From Karalla daura (Eukaryota > Chordata > Actinopteri > Chaetodontiformes > Leiognathidae), in contig CM055192.1 of NCBI GenBank assembly GCA_029224185.1, positions 21,726,739 to 21,790,738 on the forward strand: a DNA stretch of 64,000 nt. Direction: 5' to 3'. The notes under the pieces were generated by a model that had not been told where the DNA came from, did no database searches, and saw only the letters and a program-made list of their open reading frames with translations. Positions 13,101 to 25,105 of this stretch are shown piece after piece; position 1 is the first letter of the stretch, and every line of letters begins with the position of its first letter. The translations under genes were made by a program, and so were the position numbers.

Positions 13101-14104
13101 CCAGTGTCCAGGAAGCATCTGTCCGGTGCATGCTGCACATTCCTGGAGGGATTTGGGAGGAAGACGCTTCACTCTCTCCTGTTAGTCCGCTCAGGAATGT
13201 GAGGCGTCTGCAGGTGTGTGTGTTCAGAGCTCCTCCTCGGCTGACAGCGCTTATTTCACACTCAAGTGGGGAAATCTCCTCAGCCTGCGTACGTACGTGC
13301 GTGCGTGCCTGCTTGCACAAGTGTGTTCAAAAGGCATGGAAGTTCACGTACAGAGAAACTTGTTTACAGGATAGGTGTGACAAATGACACGAGGTGCATG
13401 TCACTTTTTGTGGTTTTCAAATGAATTTAGAAAAAAATCTGTCACAAGTTCGACTGAAAATCTGAAAACTAGAATAAATAAAATATTGGTATAATTTCTG
13501 ATCATAATCTATCTGTATAATCTGTATAAGTATTTGAAATATCTCATCTATTGACTTACTGTGGCTTGTCTATCCTGTGATCCAGACTCATACTAGCAAG
13601 ATAATAAGTATTGTATATTCATGTATTATTCTTTAATAAACTGACTTAACTTGATGAAAAGCTTTGTTTTAAATGAGTTATATATACATTCATTTAATCA
13701 GCTTTACCAGTGGTTTTAATTTTTGTCATTATTACATTGAGATACAGATATAGAAAAGCCCCTTTTGATTTGAGAGTGATACAGAGAGAGAGAGATAGAC
13801 ACTAATGTGCTGAGTGGTTAAATATACCTCCAGGCCTGAGACAAGCCTGTAACAGGACACCTCTGCTACATTTAGAGCCATTGTTTCCTGAGTTTATTTT
13901 GGTCAGGACCAGCACATATCATTCATGAGTCAGCTGGGAATCATTTAAAACAAATACAATTCAAGTTGTCATCAAAACGATTTCACACAGGAAAAAAAAA
14001 CATAAACATGCAGCATAAACATCGAGAATTCAGTCAACAAGAGTGGAACAAAAAGGGAGGTGGTTACCTGGGCCATTGCCGTTCATGTGCACGGTTTGAG
14101 CCAT
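295..14104 (-). CDS. kank1: KANK1, N-terminal half (three coding exons; 3' part off the left edge)
   Basis: KANK1 is a cortical scaffold that binds talin through its KN motif, liprin-beta1 through coiled coils and KIF21A through C-terminal ankyrin repeats, linking focal adhesions to cortical microtubules. Three minus-strand coding exons are visible: 14104-14068, 5006-2349 and 429-295. Both junctions are phase 1, so the frame is continuous for 943 codons. Order in the protein: short leader (MAQTVHMNGNGP, like the start of mammalian KANK1), KN motif at about residues 30-61 (PYYVETPYGYQLDLDFLKY), Ser/Pro-rich linker, coiled coil about 266-312, RKRSYS basic-serine motif about 322-327, second coiled coil about 454-499, then a Thr/Val-rich region with repeated short Val-Gly motifs and a helical stretch (DHYIERVQKLLQEQQ). 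The ankyrin domain must lie left of position 1. KANK1 rather than KANK2-4 is chosen from conserved stretches such as WTSTDSLSSSNSDD and RLASFGGMG. Whether this is a or b paralogue cannot be told. Confidence 0.93.
430..2348 (-). other. kank1: kank1 intron between the large exon and the 135-nt exon
   Basis: About 1.9 kb of non-coding sequence, starting with donor GTGAGAGG on the minus strand at 2348. Short reading frames on both strands show no recognisable protein. A minus-strand frame near 1290 (LWTCTNNEL) loosely resembles a KANK1 segment but lacks splice support. Confidence 0.7.
2349..5006 (-). CDS. kank1: kank1 coding exon 2, large KN/coiled-coil exon (2658 nt)
   Basis: One exon encodes about residues 13-898. 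The acceptor is tctgtttcag just above 5006 and the donor GCAGAG|GTGAGAG lies at 2349/2348. From the acceptor the frame reads KGQRCSSAEDEKDSVA into the KN motif. There is no in-frame ATG before the KN motif: codon 4962-4960 is GTG (Val), so a start there is not credible. The first in-frame ATG is in TLMETR, codon about 166, well past the KN motif. Antisense and other-frame open stretches across 2400-4830 reflect GC-rich codon use, not further genes. Confidence 0.95.
6023..6320 (-). promoter_or_regulatory. kank1: Candidate internal kank1 promoter and alternative first exon
   Basis: On the minus strand two CCAAT-type motifs lie near 6289-6312 (read as attgga and ccaatag). A stretch free of microsatellites follows, ending in a strong donor GTGTGAG|GTGAGC at 6023/6022. 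An ATG at 6060 opens 11 codons ending in TGA just before the donor. If this exon were joined to the KN exon at 5006, the first usable in-frame ATG would be at TLMETR. Mammalian KANK1 is known to have long and short forms, the short one lacking about the first 158 residues. The start site and use of this exon are inferred. Confidence 0.3.
7007..7096. repeat. (TC)n(AC)n compound microsatellite
   Basis: A CT tract runs directly into about 32 AC units inside the kank1 intron. Translations of this tract are artefacts. Confidence 0.97.
8870..9300. promoter_or_regulatory. GC-richer island in kank1 intron, possible regulatory element
   Basis: CpG-containing stretch with two NotI-type GCGGCCGC-like words (about 8941 and 9119) in AT-rich surroundings, followed by a complex, repeat-free sequence. 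No open frame of note. Called only from base composition. Confidence 0.2.
9815..9950 (+). repeat. Degenerate interspersed repeat, copy 1
   Basis: Contains TTTCCTCCCACACT (9833-9846), followed by an aacatgca word and a tailing taaattg block. The same 14-mer and order recur at 51706. This resembles an abundant teleost interspersed repeat; the family name cannot be given from sight. Confidence 0.5.
11079..11133. promoter_or_regulatory. TEAD-like and MEF2 motif pair
   Basis: GGAATG (11079-11084, TEAD/MCAT core) and CTAAAAATAG (11124-11133, perfect MEF2 consensus) lie 40 bp apart in complex, repeat-free sequence. This is a plausible muscle enhancer in the kank1 intron; motif presence alone is weak evidence. 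Confidence 0.3.
14068..14104 (-). CDS. kank1: kank1 first coding exon (37 coding nt)
   Basis: Minus-strand ATG at 14104 in a good context (G at -3, G at +4) encodes MAQTVHMNGNGP plus one base, then donor CAG|GTAACC. One base plus the AA that opens the KN exon makes Glu, so the frame continues exactly. The peptide matches the known KANK1 start pattern (MA-T--VNG). It is too short to be seen as an isolated reading frame. Confidence 0.85.
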
Positions 14105-14186
14105 GGCTGCAGCTGTGAGCTCTCAAGACCTACGGCGGTCATGCAACTGCCATGCATCAAGTCCAGATTACCATGCAACCTGCAAC
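14105..14186 (-). other. kank1: kank1 5' UTR part of first coding exon, with upstream ATGs
   Basis: A pyrimidine-rich acceptor (tgttctgtctcag) ends at 14187, making 14186 the likely exon start. The leader holds upstream ATGs: one opens 5 codons, one opens 24 codons (14157-14083) and overlaps the true start in another frame, one opens 4 codons. Such uORFs usually lower translation. The exon start is inferred. Confidence 0.55.
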
Positions 14187-15213
14187 CTGAGACAGAACAC
14201 AGAAACAAACACTTACTCACACATCACAGCAGCTGCACACATGGGGGGGGGGTTAACGATAAGTTGAAGTCACCTCAAATACGTCAAACATTTATGATCC
14301 CAACATGAGATACTGTGAAACGATGATTTAAAGACCTGAAAGGAAGAAAAGCTTCTTTCCTGATAACACTGTCCCTGAACTTCAGGGCATTGACCCTTAA
14401 GACGATACAGTGACACCAAGTTGAACAGAAGGACAGTCAAAAACAATAACACACTCTTGCGAGTCCACAGGTGAGCACACAAAGGTCTTTTTTAGTAAAA
14501 AGCTGAAACAAACTTCATATGATGGACAGAACCGACCCCGGGCTTTTTCACAGGTGTCTTTGCATCTGACATTTATGAATATAAGGAGGTCCTGTGTGCA
14601 CCGGCCTGCTCGTCATCAATGGACACATTATGACCTGGAACAAAAGAGCTATTCTCCTCTTATAAAAAGAGCCCAACATGAGGGGGAAGAAGTCAGAAGG
14701 GGGCAGGTTTTCATCCGAGGGGGGGGTGGGCAAAGACGCAGGCAGGATTGGCTCAGACAGACGGACAGAGGGACAATCTGTGACCTCAGACTCTGTTTAG
14801 AGGCCAGACCACTGACCTGGCAGCCCTGTTTAACTGGCTCCTAAAGTAGGACCTGGGCCCCCTAGTGGTCTTTAAGAGTCCTTAAGGTGTCCTTAAGACT
14901 TCAATATGTTCTCATTTCATTAATAGTTGATAGTTTGCACACTGACCTGTTTATAGACCCCTATTAACTTTTTACAAACGTGCAAAATTAGCAGCTCATT
15001 AGCATGTTCTCTCCACATAGTCCTTTGTCCTAAAAAACCTCACTACCTACTGCCATCTAGTACGACTGTGAAGCTGTTGTGCCCTCTGATTTGCATTGCT
15101 GACACAGCTCTAACACAAAGTTGTCAAAATAGAGGCCACTATTAACGTCTGACCTGCTGCACAATCGCATACCAGGCCATGAACTGCAAACCTAAATCTA
15201 AAAGCCACGTGTG

Positions 15214-15215
<2 letters not shown>

Positions 15216-15289
<74 letters not shown>
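15216..15289. repeat. (TG)37 microsatellite
   Basis: Perfect TG repeat in non-coding DNA; frames across it are artefacts. Confidence 0.98.
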
Positions 15290-15290
<1 letters not shown>

Positions 15291-18200
15291 CACTGCTCCC
15301 AAGTCACATCTGAAGAGTGACTTTGCCCTCATCTGCAGCACATGCAACTCCATGTTTACAGCACGCACCAAAATAAAACAGTGTAAATACATCGTTAGGC
15401 CGATGTCTCTAAGTCCTGTCCATCACTCATCCCCAGGACCGATTATAGATCTGCATCAGAGAGGAAAGGTTACAGAGCAACTCTGGACCGGTCCAACCCC
15501 CAAATAGACAAGCAGCTCCTCCTCCTACTTCGAGCTACTCGCCCTCACATTTGAAAAACGTTACTACTTTATCTCTCTCCTGATGCTCCAATACAAAGTT
15601 CATTTTACATGGTTATTTCATTTAAAGTTTAGATAGATAGATGGATCCAGAACAAAGACGTAGATGCAGCCAACCCATCTTCAATCATGCATCCTTGTAT
15701 GTTCACCTTGTATGAGCATAACCCCCCCCGGTGAAAGTATTAATACTTATTTAGCCTTAAACCTTTTTAAGAACACGCAGACCCGACTTGAAACCAAAAC
15801 ACAAGCTCATCTCCATGCAAACACACAAGCACCAGACTGACCAAACATCTCCCAAATGTCCAGTTCCATGAGCTGCGACTGTGTAAACCTGAAGGGAAGG
15901 AGGAAATGTGTGAAGCACAGCGAGAGGTGAAAGATGCTGCAGAAAGATGCAGAACGATAGAGAAACAGGCCTGGTCCAAAAATATCTTTAAATTCCTGCA
16001 TCCATGAGGAGCGAGTGATCAATTTTAGAACTTATAGACTCATGCTGAGAAAATATAAAACACAAGACCAACAACATTTTGGTGACGATAGATCAATGAA
16101 CCGGATCAGCACTCTTGGTCACACATTAGTCGGTAGTACTTGGATTTTTAGGCAACAACAACAACATGACATTCACCTATCAGGACAACAGCCTAACTTA
16201 ATTATTTAGCAGTTTATGACTCTGTTAACTTCAACTTTTGCAGCATTTCTACAAATACCCTCGAGAGAAGTCACAAGCTTTCAGGCAGTTGTGTAATAAG
16301 CCTGTAAAACAGGGCGGACGGCGCTGAAAGCAAACTTTGCCAAGACTTGAGGGTCACATGCGTGAGCCCATAGTTTCAGAGCAAGGCACGGAGGCTAATC
16401 ATGACACGTTCTGGACCATTTGTCCAACAGTTGTTTGAGCGACCAAACCAAGCATTTGTGTCCGTGGGATCACATGAGGTTAAAGAGCAAAGCTGCAGGA
16501 TGCAAACTCACACCTATGCCAACTGCAACCTATTAGCTTACGTATTCTACCTCTACACATTAGTCTGTCACAGTCTGCCTCTCAGTCTACTCATGCGGCT
16601 TACCTGTAGCTCTCATTCTAACCTCCCACTGTGCGCAGGTAGCAACTACGACTGAGTCCTCGAGCCCCCCGCCAGCGAGCCCCCATCCCAGCAGCCCTCT
16701 GGGCCAGAGGGATAGGGTTCGCGGCTAAGATTAGCCGACTTCCTCAGATGACAGCCAAACGATCTGTGTCCTATAAGAGGAAACAAGACTTTAGGCTGTT
16801 GGGGTAAAAGGCCGCCCCTACGTCGGGCCTCCAGGTGAAGAGCGAGGCGCGTGAATAAGAAGGTTGCAAAGCTGCGGTCAGTCTTCGTCCTGCCCCGACC
16901 TTCAGCAGCAGAAGGTGGTGGAAAAAACATCACTGAGGCTTACACATTAACCACCACAGCAGCGTCTGTCTTTAAGCTCCTGAAGGTGAAGACGGAGCAA
17001 GCAGAAAGCACCCCCCCCACCCCCTCAAAACGAGCCAAACTTTCAAAAGAAAAAGGTGCTCTGCATGTTGACCTACGTGACAGAGAAAACTCACAGTGTA
17101 CTTGGAAGTGAATCTTTAAGTAAACTGTTAGGGTGTTTCCCCATTCCAGGTAGTTGACACTCCGTTACATAAGCACAACGAATTAGAGCTTAAACAATAA
17201 GCCCATGTGTAACAACCGTGGAAATTGAGTCATTGTTTTCATTATAAGCTTAAAGTCTTTGGCTCAGTCCTCTTTTGTGGGAGAATTTGCTGATTTCCCT
17301 CAGTTTGTACATTTTTAAATCAATTATATGAATGGGAAATTATATTAAAAACAATGTTTTTGCATTTCCTTTTACTAGCTTCTGGTTAGCTGATGAAATG
17401 CCTAATTACTTTGGGCTGAACTACTTTTGTATTCAACTATTCAACGATTCAACTAACTGCTTATTAAAAGAAACGACTTCCTAGAACAAGGAAGGAATGT
17501 TGTTGTTCAGTCACTCTGGGACATTCAAGAAAGTGCAACCACAAAACAATGTGGCACACTGACAATCACTTGCAATTGCAACTCATTTAACTCCACCTGT
17601 TGCAGGTGGCAATGTGGTAATGTCTCTGGTGACCACCACTGGCACAGGTGACCAACAGTCAAACTCATTTGGCATTAAGATGACAGAAAAACAGCAGTCA
17701 GAGGCCAAAGTTGTGCATCTGTCAGAGTCATCAAATTAGACATTTGGTCTGATTGTAGCTTTAATCCCGCTGTTTGGCATCGTTTAGGTTCGGCTGTTTT
17801 CAATATATTCACTTGGCAGACCAAATCATCAATCACTCCCCAAGAACTTACATTTATTTTTTTCCATTTAGTCAAAGCAATGTTTAAAAAACTAAAAAAC
17901 TACTCACCACAGAAAAGTAGCAGAAGCATCTGATCCAAGTCAGAGTCACGAGTAAGAACAGCAATAGAGCAACAGGGCGCCAATGTCAGGCCACACAAAC
18001 CAGAACGACTCGTTTTGTCGCTGTCGGGCTGTTGCATAAATGGGAAATGTGGAGCACGCACGCATTTCCAGTGTGCAGGAGGGCGGCCGGAGCTGCAGGT
18101 AAATGTCAAGTGATTTACAGTGACTCAGATCGGGTTCGCAGGGCAGCACGTGGCTCTGTTCAAAAGGCGAGCCGCATGAATGATTTATCTTGATACCAGA

Positions 18201-20094
18201 GACCTGACAGTCAAGACAAACAAAAACACGAGCAAACTGACAAAGGGGATCGGGCTTTCTGAGTTCACGAGATGGCAACATAACAGAGGGTGGGGGGAAA
18301 AAAAGGTCGCTCAGAATTTATATTTGTACCAAAACAATGAGTTTATACAAATTATTAACTGGTTCATAACTCTTAACTTCCAGGTTGTGAGACCAACAAA
18401 TGGGACAATATGGCGTTATTTCTATAAGTGGTCATTGACTGACTGTTAATAAAGTTGCAACAGTTCACATGGACCAATATGAGCAACTTATAAGTAATCA
18501 AATAATAAATGAACATTGATTTGGTGAAAGAAAATGTGTCTATTCAGAATCATTGACGATTTTGAGGGACTAACAGTGGAATTGGGACAACCTGGCCGAC
18601 TCCTCACCTACAGTACCTGTACAGCTCATCATATTCCTCCTCTGCCAAGAGATCCTCTTAAGTCTTACACAATGGACATTTAACTGCTGAATCACATGTT
18701 TTCACTGTGCTGTCAGTGAACCAAGCTGCCACCGAACCACAGCAAAGTAAAGCAGAGCGGCAGATCACTCAGGTGAAACACAAACACCATTTTTCCAACT
18801 TGTCAAGATAATGCCACAAAGGAAATGATAAACAGACTAAAGATTAAAAGCTTCCACCAAGTACAGCCGTTGATTAATGTATTGCTATCATCTCAAACCT
18901 GATGGCAAATCTATGGACTTAGGTTTAAGTTTAAGATTCCCACACGTTTGGTAAAGATGCATGAGAAAATACCACTAAAAAAAGTGAAAGCAAATAATGT
19001 TTTTACATAAGAAATAAGAATTAAAAAGTTAACATCCACAATTTGTTCATCTAATGTTGAATTTTAGTTCAAACATTTAACATCTTGGTATGTCTGGAAC
19101 AATTTGTGCAACACTTTCAGTGACCGACCAAACAAAAACAGGTCGACAGGATGTGGTGCGACAGTTCACATTTTCCACTGCGAGCGCTCAGTTTCTCTAA
19201 CTTTTGTGTCGACAGCAAACGGCACGAAAAAGTCGAGAGCGGGCCGTAAAAGGTTGCAAACCCGCTGCGCTGAATATTCAACAGGCTTGTTTTTCCCCTA
19301 ATAAAAGCTGAGGCTACAGCTTTAATGGAAGGAAAAAGCCTCCGGTGCAACAGGGATGCTTCTATTCTGAGCTGCAGAGCCGAGCGGCGTGAAAACATCG
19401 GCCGAGTGTGCAGCAGCATGAAAAGCTGTTTATCCCACCGTGGGTAATTGAGGCGATTGTGCACAGGTGTCTCCTGACGACCGAGGCTTCCTGAAGCTCA
19501 GAGGAATACCGTACGATCCTGTGCCCTAACAGCGTGCTCTTCCTGAAGTGGCAGAACTACCTGTCGTGTCAGCTCTGCATCAGGGCCTCATTAGGAAATG
19601 CCTCCGCAGCTTTCCAGGAGGAGACCCGGGAGCCTGGAGCAGCAGTGTGAGCTGCAGTGCTACGACTGACCCCGGCCTGCGCTGTCCGAGGGTTCGCTTC
19701 CCTTTGATGTCCCGCGCGGGCCTGCTGAGCTCAGCTCCGCCTCAAAGCCTTTCAATTATCCCGGCAAGCTCAGGCAGAAGGATTTTGTCTTGTTCTTTAC
19801 GGGCCCGGAGTCACAAGGTCAGCGGAAGAACAGAGAAACGGTTCCAGCTTCTCCTGAGAGGCTGAAAGAAAAGACTTCCCATCTTCAGAGGGACGAGGAG
19901 GACAAGGAGCAGCCATTCTCCACGTGGTCAATGAATCTAATGCATTGACAGCCACAGTGGCTGCATTGTAAGGATGTAAATGCTACATGTCACCATGGCA
20001 ACATGCAAGTTGGATATTGCATTAAGTTAGCATGTTAGCGTGTTAAAATGTGAAACTGCAAGAAGCTGAAGCTCCAGGGAGGTGGCTTACAGTG

Positions 20095-20320
20095 CTTTCT
20101 GTGTGGTGTGTGCATCTTCTGGGTGGCTCTGGGGGTCAGTGGGTCTGGGTCGGGTAGCACTGTTGCCCACATGCAAGCAAGGAGGACTGTGTCACATGTG
20201 CCTGTCTCCTCCCATAGGAGAAAAAACTAGAAACTCTAAATTAGCCCTAAGTATGAGAATGAATGAATGGTGGGCATTTGTCTTTCCTGCTTTCTGAGGG
20301 CTGAGATAAGTTCCAGCAGA
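20095..20320 (+). repeat. Degenerate interspersed repeat, copy 2
   Basis: Has the block order gggtagcactgttgcc, cctgtctcctcccatagg, actctaaattagccc, gagaatgaatgaatgg and a terminal gagataagttccagc. This order is typical of a very common teleost interspersed repeat family. Confidence 0.55.
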
Positions 20321-23300
20321 TTTCTGTGACACCAGTTAGATGGAAAATGGATGAGCGGATGTGAACGGCATATTTGATGGCCATGCCATTCATTTCAGAT
20401 GGGACTACTGAGCTAAGGAGATATCGCTAAAGGATGTCTCAATAAAGACACGTTCACACATAAAATGCTAATGCAGCTTCTAAAGCCTATTTTAAATTCC
20501 TCTTTTAAAGTCTAGCATGTCTGTAGCTGCCTGCAGTTCCTCATACTCTACTGATTTGCTTAAGCGATTCCATCAAAACCACAAGACTTGTTGCAAGATG
20601 AATCCTCTGCTTCTATGGACTCAAGTGGCCTCTCTCTAGCACCTCTCCCAATACCATATATCTAATAAAAATGTCCATAAACAGGGGGCTGCATCAATCA
20701 AGCAACAGAAGTTATGCACTTGCAGGGAATGCGAGTCTGAATTTACTGAGGCAACCTCACATCAGAAGCTTTAATTCAGACCACTAAAAAACAAATAACT
20801 CTCCAAAAGTGAAGTCTTAACCTCAACACGGTTTTTAAAAAGCGCCACAAAACAAGAAGAAAGTGCATCGCTCGGTCAAGTGAGAGGATGAGTCAAGCCC
20901 CGAGTCAGAGCTGCTGCTGTATAATCACACATCCAGTTATTTCTGGTGCCATCACGTCCAGCTCCTTCTGGGGCAGCCACAGCACGAGCCGAGGGTAAAC
21001 ATAGCATCCGACAGCGACAAGCCTTCACTCAATTATGTAAATTAAAAGAAATTATACATACACCCTCGTCATTATGCTCATTCCTCAGTCTGACCGTTCT
21101 GCCTCATTATCTCTCTTTCAGGAAACCTGTGCAACGAACATCCAGAAAGAAAGAAAGAAAAAACGGGTGGGTGGCCTCATCATTTCAAGATCAGAACAAA
21201 GCGCAGAATGAGGATTTCAAATTACAGACACGCAGCTTTGAGCATCTGTGAGGCACATGCAGAGAAACCCACACTCAGCTGTGTCTAAATCTATAGCTTG
21301 CGGGACTCTCAAACCCAGTGCAGATGCTTTGCAAATGTGCAGATTTAAGAATATTAAAACTTGCCAGTCTGACAAAAAAGGACAAGCAGCTCATTTATCC
21401 CAGTGTTTCAGACAAGCGAGACATCCAGGAAACACATTCAGGACGGCAGCTCTCAGCACACACTTCAGCGTTTGTGTCATGTTACCTCGCCAGTCAGGGA
21501 AATAACGACACATGTAGAGAGCGTGCCGCAGCCAGTTTTAGGGATTGGCAGCAGCTCATTGTTCACATCATGAAAAACTCGTCTGGCTCGGGGCCTTGCT
21601 GTCACCAACTCCAAACAGGTGTGTGTGTGAAGCAGGTCAATGAATATCCCTTTTAATGTGGAACATTTTGCTTCTATGTTTACTTGGGGTGAAGTGGTGC
21701 CAGTGACCTTAGAAATCATCCAGTTCTGCACTGGATCCACGCCTTCTTTTACATCAACTTAAAGTGTAAACTCGTTCTGTCTCATAAATCTCAATTAATG
21801 CTGATGGAACGCTGATGTAAGGCCATGCTTTCACAATTGTTTCACTTTCTTTCTCATTGCAGCATCATTTAGCGTGCTGAAATGGACTGAAGATACCATA
21901 ATATCATCACAAAAGTAAACATAGATTTCTGGCAGAGATCTCCCCTCTGAAGTGGCGTGTTTGACTTGTGCCAGCTGTGCAGCTGCACTCCAGAGGTGGA
22001 GTGTCCCATCGTGAGCTTATGGGGAAAGACTTTCATATTCCAGCAAAACGGCACATGTGCTAGTTTAGAGCCACGCTCAGTCTTTCCTTGGCAAGACTCA
22101 AAAAAACTGAATCCAAGACTTTGAATGCATCATTAAGAGGTAGAAAAACAATAAAGGAACTAACATCAGTGCATCACAGGTTGGAATTCCACGGTATCTT
22201 TGCTCAGGCTCTTTGAAGATATGGTTCTCATTACCCACACACGTGATTTACCGTGCAGGATGACAGCCTTAGAGGAGCTGAGGTGGGCTACAAATCTGGC
22301 AGGTGCACTCCAGCTCAGCGCTGCACCTCTGATTTACTGCCGTGAGATTTACTTCTACTGCCCGCAGCAAAACAACCAATCAGGGCACCTCAGTAGCTTT
22401 TTTTCTTCCCCCTGAACGGTCCCAACACTTTGTCTCATCTTTTAGTGGCTGGATTAGATTTGGCCTCTGGCTTGTTTGAGGTAATAACATTTTGAATGGC
22501 AAAAGAACAAAACAGGTGCAATTCATCTATGTCAGAAGTGGTTTTTGGAGAGGAAGATCTGACTGATTTAAGGATTATACTTATCAGAACAGGCTTAAAA
22601 TGTATCGTTTCCTCTTTTTAACTGATGACATATTCCTTACTGCTGTGCCAGCGGGGTAATGATCAATCCTCATCAAGTCTGTTTCAAAGTTTTCCCACAC
22701 TTTTCTGTCTTGCTTCAACTGCCCAAAGTCCAGAGACTGTTCATCATTAATCAGCCTCTTCCTCTCTTCAGAAAGAAACTGGTTCTGAGCTGTGACTAGG
22801 ACTTCTTCCACTCCTCCCCTCTCAACACTTCTTCAATGTTGACAACAGCTCCCTCTAGAGGGGACACACAGGGACATGTGGCATGGAGAGAAAAGCCTCA
22901 GACTGTGATTCAGAGATCGAGAACAGTGAAAATGGGAAAGAAAACAGGATGTATGTTGCTATTTACAAATGGTAGTTGCTGCAAGCGGTTCCATTTGAAC
23001 ATTTAATTAAAAATTACAGCCCATTAAAACATCTGCTCATTATGTCTGGCCAACAGGTCCCAAATCACTCCTTAAACATGCAAAAACAAAGACCGGCAAC
23101 AAATCTCCTTTATGAGGAGCTGGACAGATGCAATAAAGTATCTAATTAAAAAAAGGCCGACAGATTATTTGCAGACAGATCAAACAACGTAAGGAGGTCA
23201 CTTGGGCCATATGGGTCACGTCCTCATCCAACAAGCTATTTAGTGCACTTTAATCCACCTGCAGAGAACTTTGTTTTGCCAGGATGGCTGGAGATCACAG

Positions 23301-24789
23301 TTACTTTATAGATAGATACAGACTTCATAGATTTCTCACTCATTACGTTCTGAACGCCTCTTCCCACTGTCCGCTGTCACCCTCTCTCACACACGTCTCC
23401 CTATCGGCCCTTCCCCCACTCTCCTCTGTCCGTCCTGCACTTGACCAAGGACAGGCTGGAGCCACATATTTGTTTAGCTCTCCACTAGAGTCACTAAGGC
23501 GGAGGAGGGGAGTGAGGGGCTGGTGAACACCACCCACCAATCATCACCCCGATGGGGGGGGGGGCTCCTCAATGAGAGACTCAACATGTCTGAGGTTTGA
23601 TGTGATGAGCAGCAGCAATCTGCCCCTTGAGAAAGAAATTCATGAGGTTTCTTTTCTAGCTTCCAGAAAAGTAGTTGTCTTCCATGCCCACCTGTTACAT
23701 GACATGAAAAAAGTGTATTTAATATTTATTTTATTTGATTCAATCTACTGTTCTGTCCTAAAGTCTATGTTTTTACTGGTTAAAATTACTTTTTACACTG
23801 TTGGAAGGTGATAGTGGAGACATAATCTCTAATTTTTCAAACCCACCTCAGATGTAATTATTATTAAAACCTGAGCTTCTTAGATTTTTGTTTTACATGC
23901 GAGTGTTTCTCTTCTAACATAGCAGCCTGATTTCTATCTGTGAAGCAGACGCGACTCATCATCATCTTCTCGGAAATGGATGTAAACCAACGTCAGACCC
24001 AAGGGAATCTCCAAAGTGATAAAGGATGACCAACGTTCCTGTGTAATTAGGTGACAGTGCTGGTTGAATGGGTTCAGCAGGACGTCCTGTACACTACGCA
24101 GTTCCATTGTGTTCACACCAAAGTGACTTATTAATAGCTTTCCAATTACATTTCCATGTGAAAAGCTCCTGGAGTTCTGTCTACTTGGATGTACTGTAAC
24201 AAACTTTAGAAAGTAAAGCAGGAGCATGTCTTGCTGAGCCACTTGTTCCTGCATTCATCTTCACCTCAGAGCACAACAACTGTTCTGTAGAAACTCCTCC
24301 CGGGTCCACGTGAATCCTGCAGAGACACCGTCGCTCCAGAAGCTTTCACTCCCGCTGTCAGCTCTCTCAAAGAGGCATTGTGGGAGAAATTCCCCATCTT
24401 AAGTGCTCCCATGTTTGCTTTTGTGCCAGCCGAGCCCACTCCGCTGACCTTTTGGAGACGGACCAATGAGCTCGGACGCCACGTCCTCTGCTGCCCTTCT
24501 CCCCTGACAGGAGAGCGGCCGGGACAATGAACAACAAGCTAATTAAAGTGATGACAGCACAAAGGAGGGAGCGCAGGCTCCATCACATCCCTAAAAACTC
24601 ACCAACAGACTGAAACTCCAGAAACCACACACAAAAAGATTCAAATACGAGAGAAACCCATATGGAGAAACAACATTTTATAGACCAAACAAATCTAATT
24701 AATTAGATAAATAGTGGTTTGTTGCAGCTGTAAAGTATGTCAGGAATGTTTTTTGGAGTCTGACCGACCTTGTCAGTCTTCATTAGCCC

Positions 24790-25105
24790 CTGTTTTCGTC
24801 TGGAACATGGTACTTGTGCTGGTTGTGGTGTTAATGAGCGGCGGGCCACGCCAGGCTGGCTCGCTGCCAGGCGAAGGCGGGGCCAGGGGGGGGTCGCTGC
24901 TAATGTATAGAGATGCTGCTCCGGGGCCCGAGGTGATCAAAAGCAGCATGATGGGGGAGGAGAGCAGCTTAAATGGGAGGACACGTCCCCTCGCATCAAG
25001 TTGTCACGCAAGCACGCAACCCGATACGCTGCCACTAATTACGTGTCAGCCTTTATCAGGTGAGGACAGACGGTCACAACTGGATATCATTATGGACACC
25101 GGCTC
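24790..25105. promoter_or_regulatory. GC-richer non-repetitive block, possible enhancer
   Basis: Complex sequence with a GATCAAAAG word (TCF/LEF-like) and no microsatellite or convincing coding frame. Called from composition only; conservation cannot be judged here. Confidence 0.2.

Larger units (their letters stand above)
5007..14067 (-). other. kank1: kank1 intron between the first coding exon and the KN exon
   Basis: About 9.1 kb bounded by donor CAG|GTAACC (minus, 14067) and acceptor tctgtttcag (5007). It holds a candidate internal promoter/first exon (6.0-6.3 kb), a (TC)n(AC)n microsatellite, a GC-rich stretch near 8.9-9.3 kb, one degenerate interspersed repeat (9.8 kb) and a MEF2/TEAD motif pair (11.1 kb). 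No other coding exon was recognised. Confidence 0.8.
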
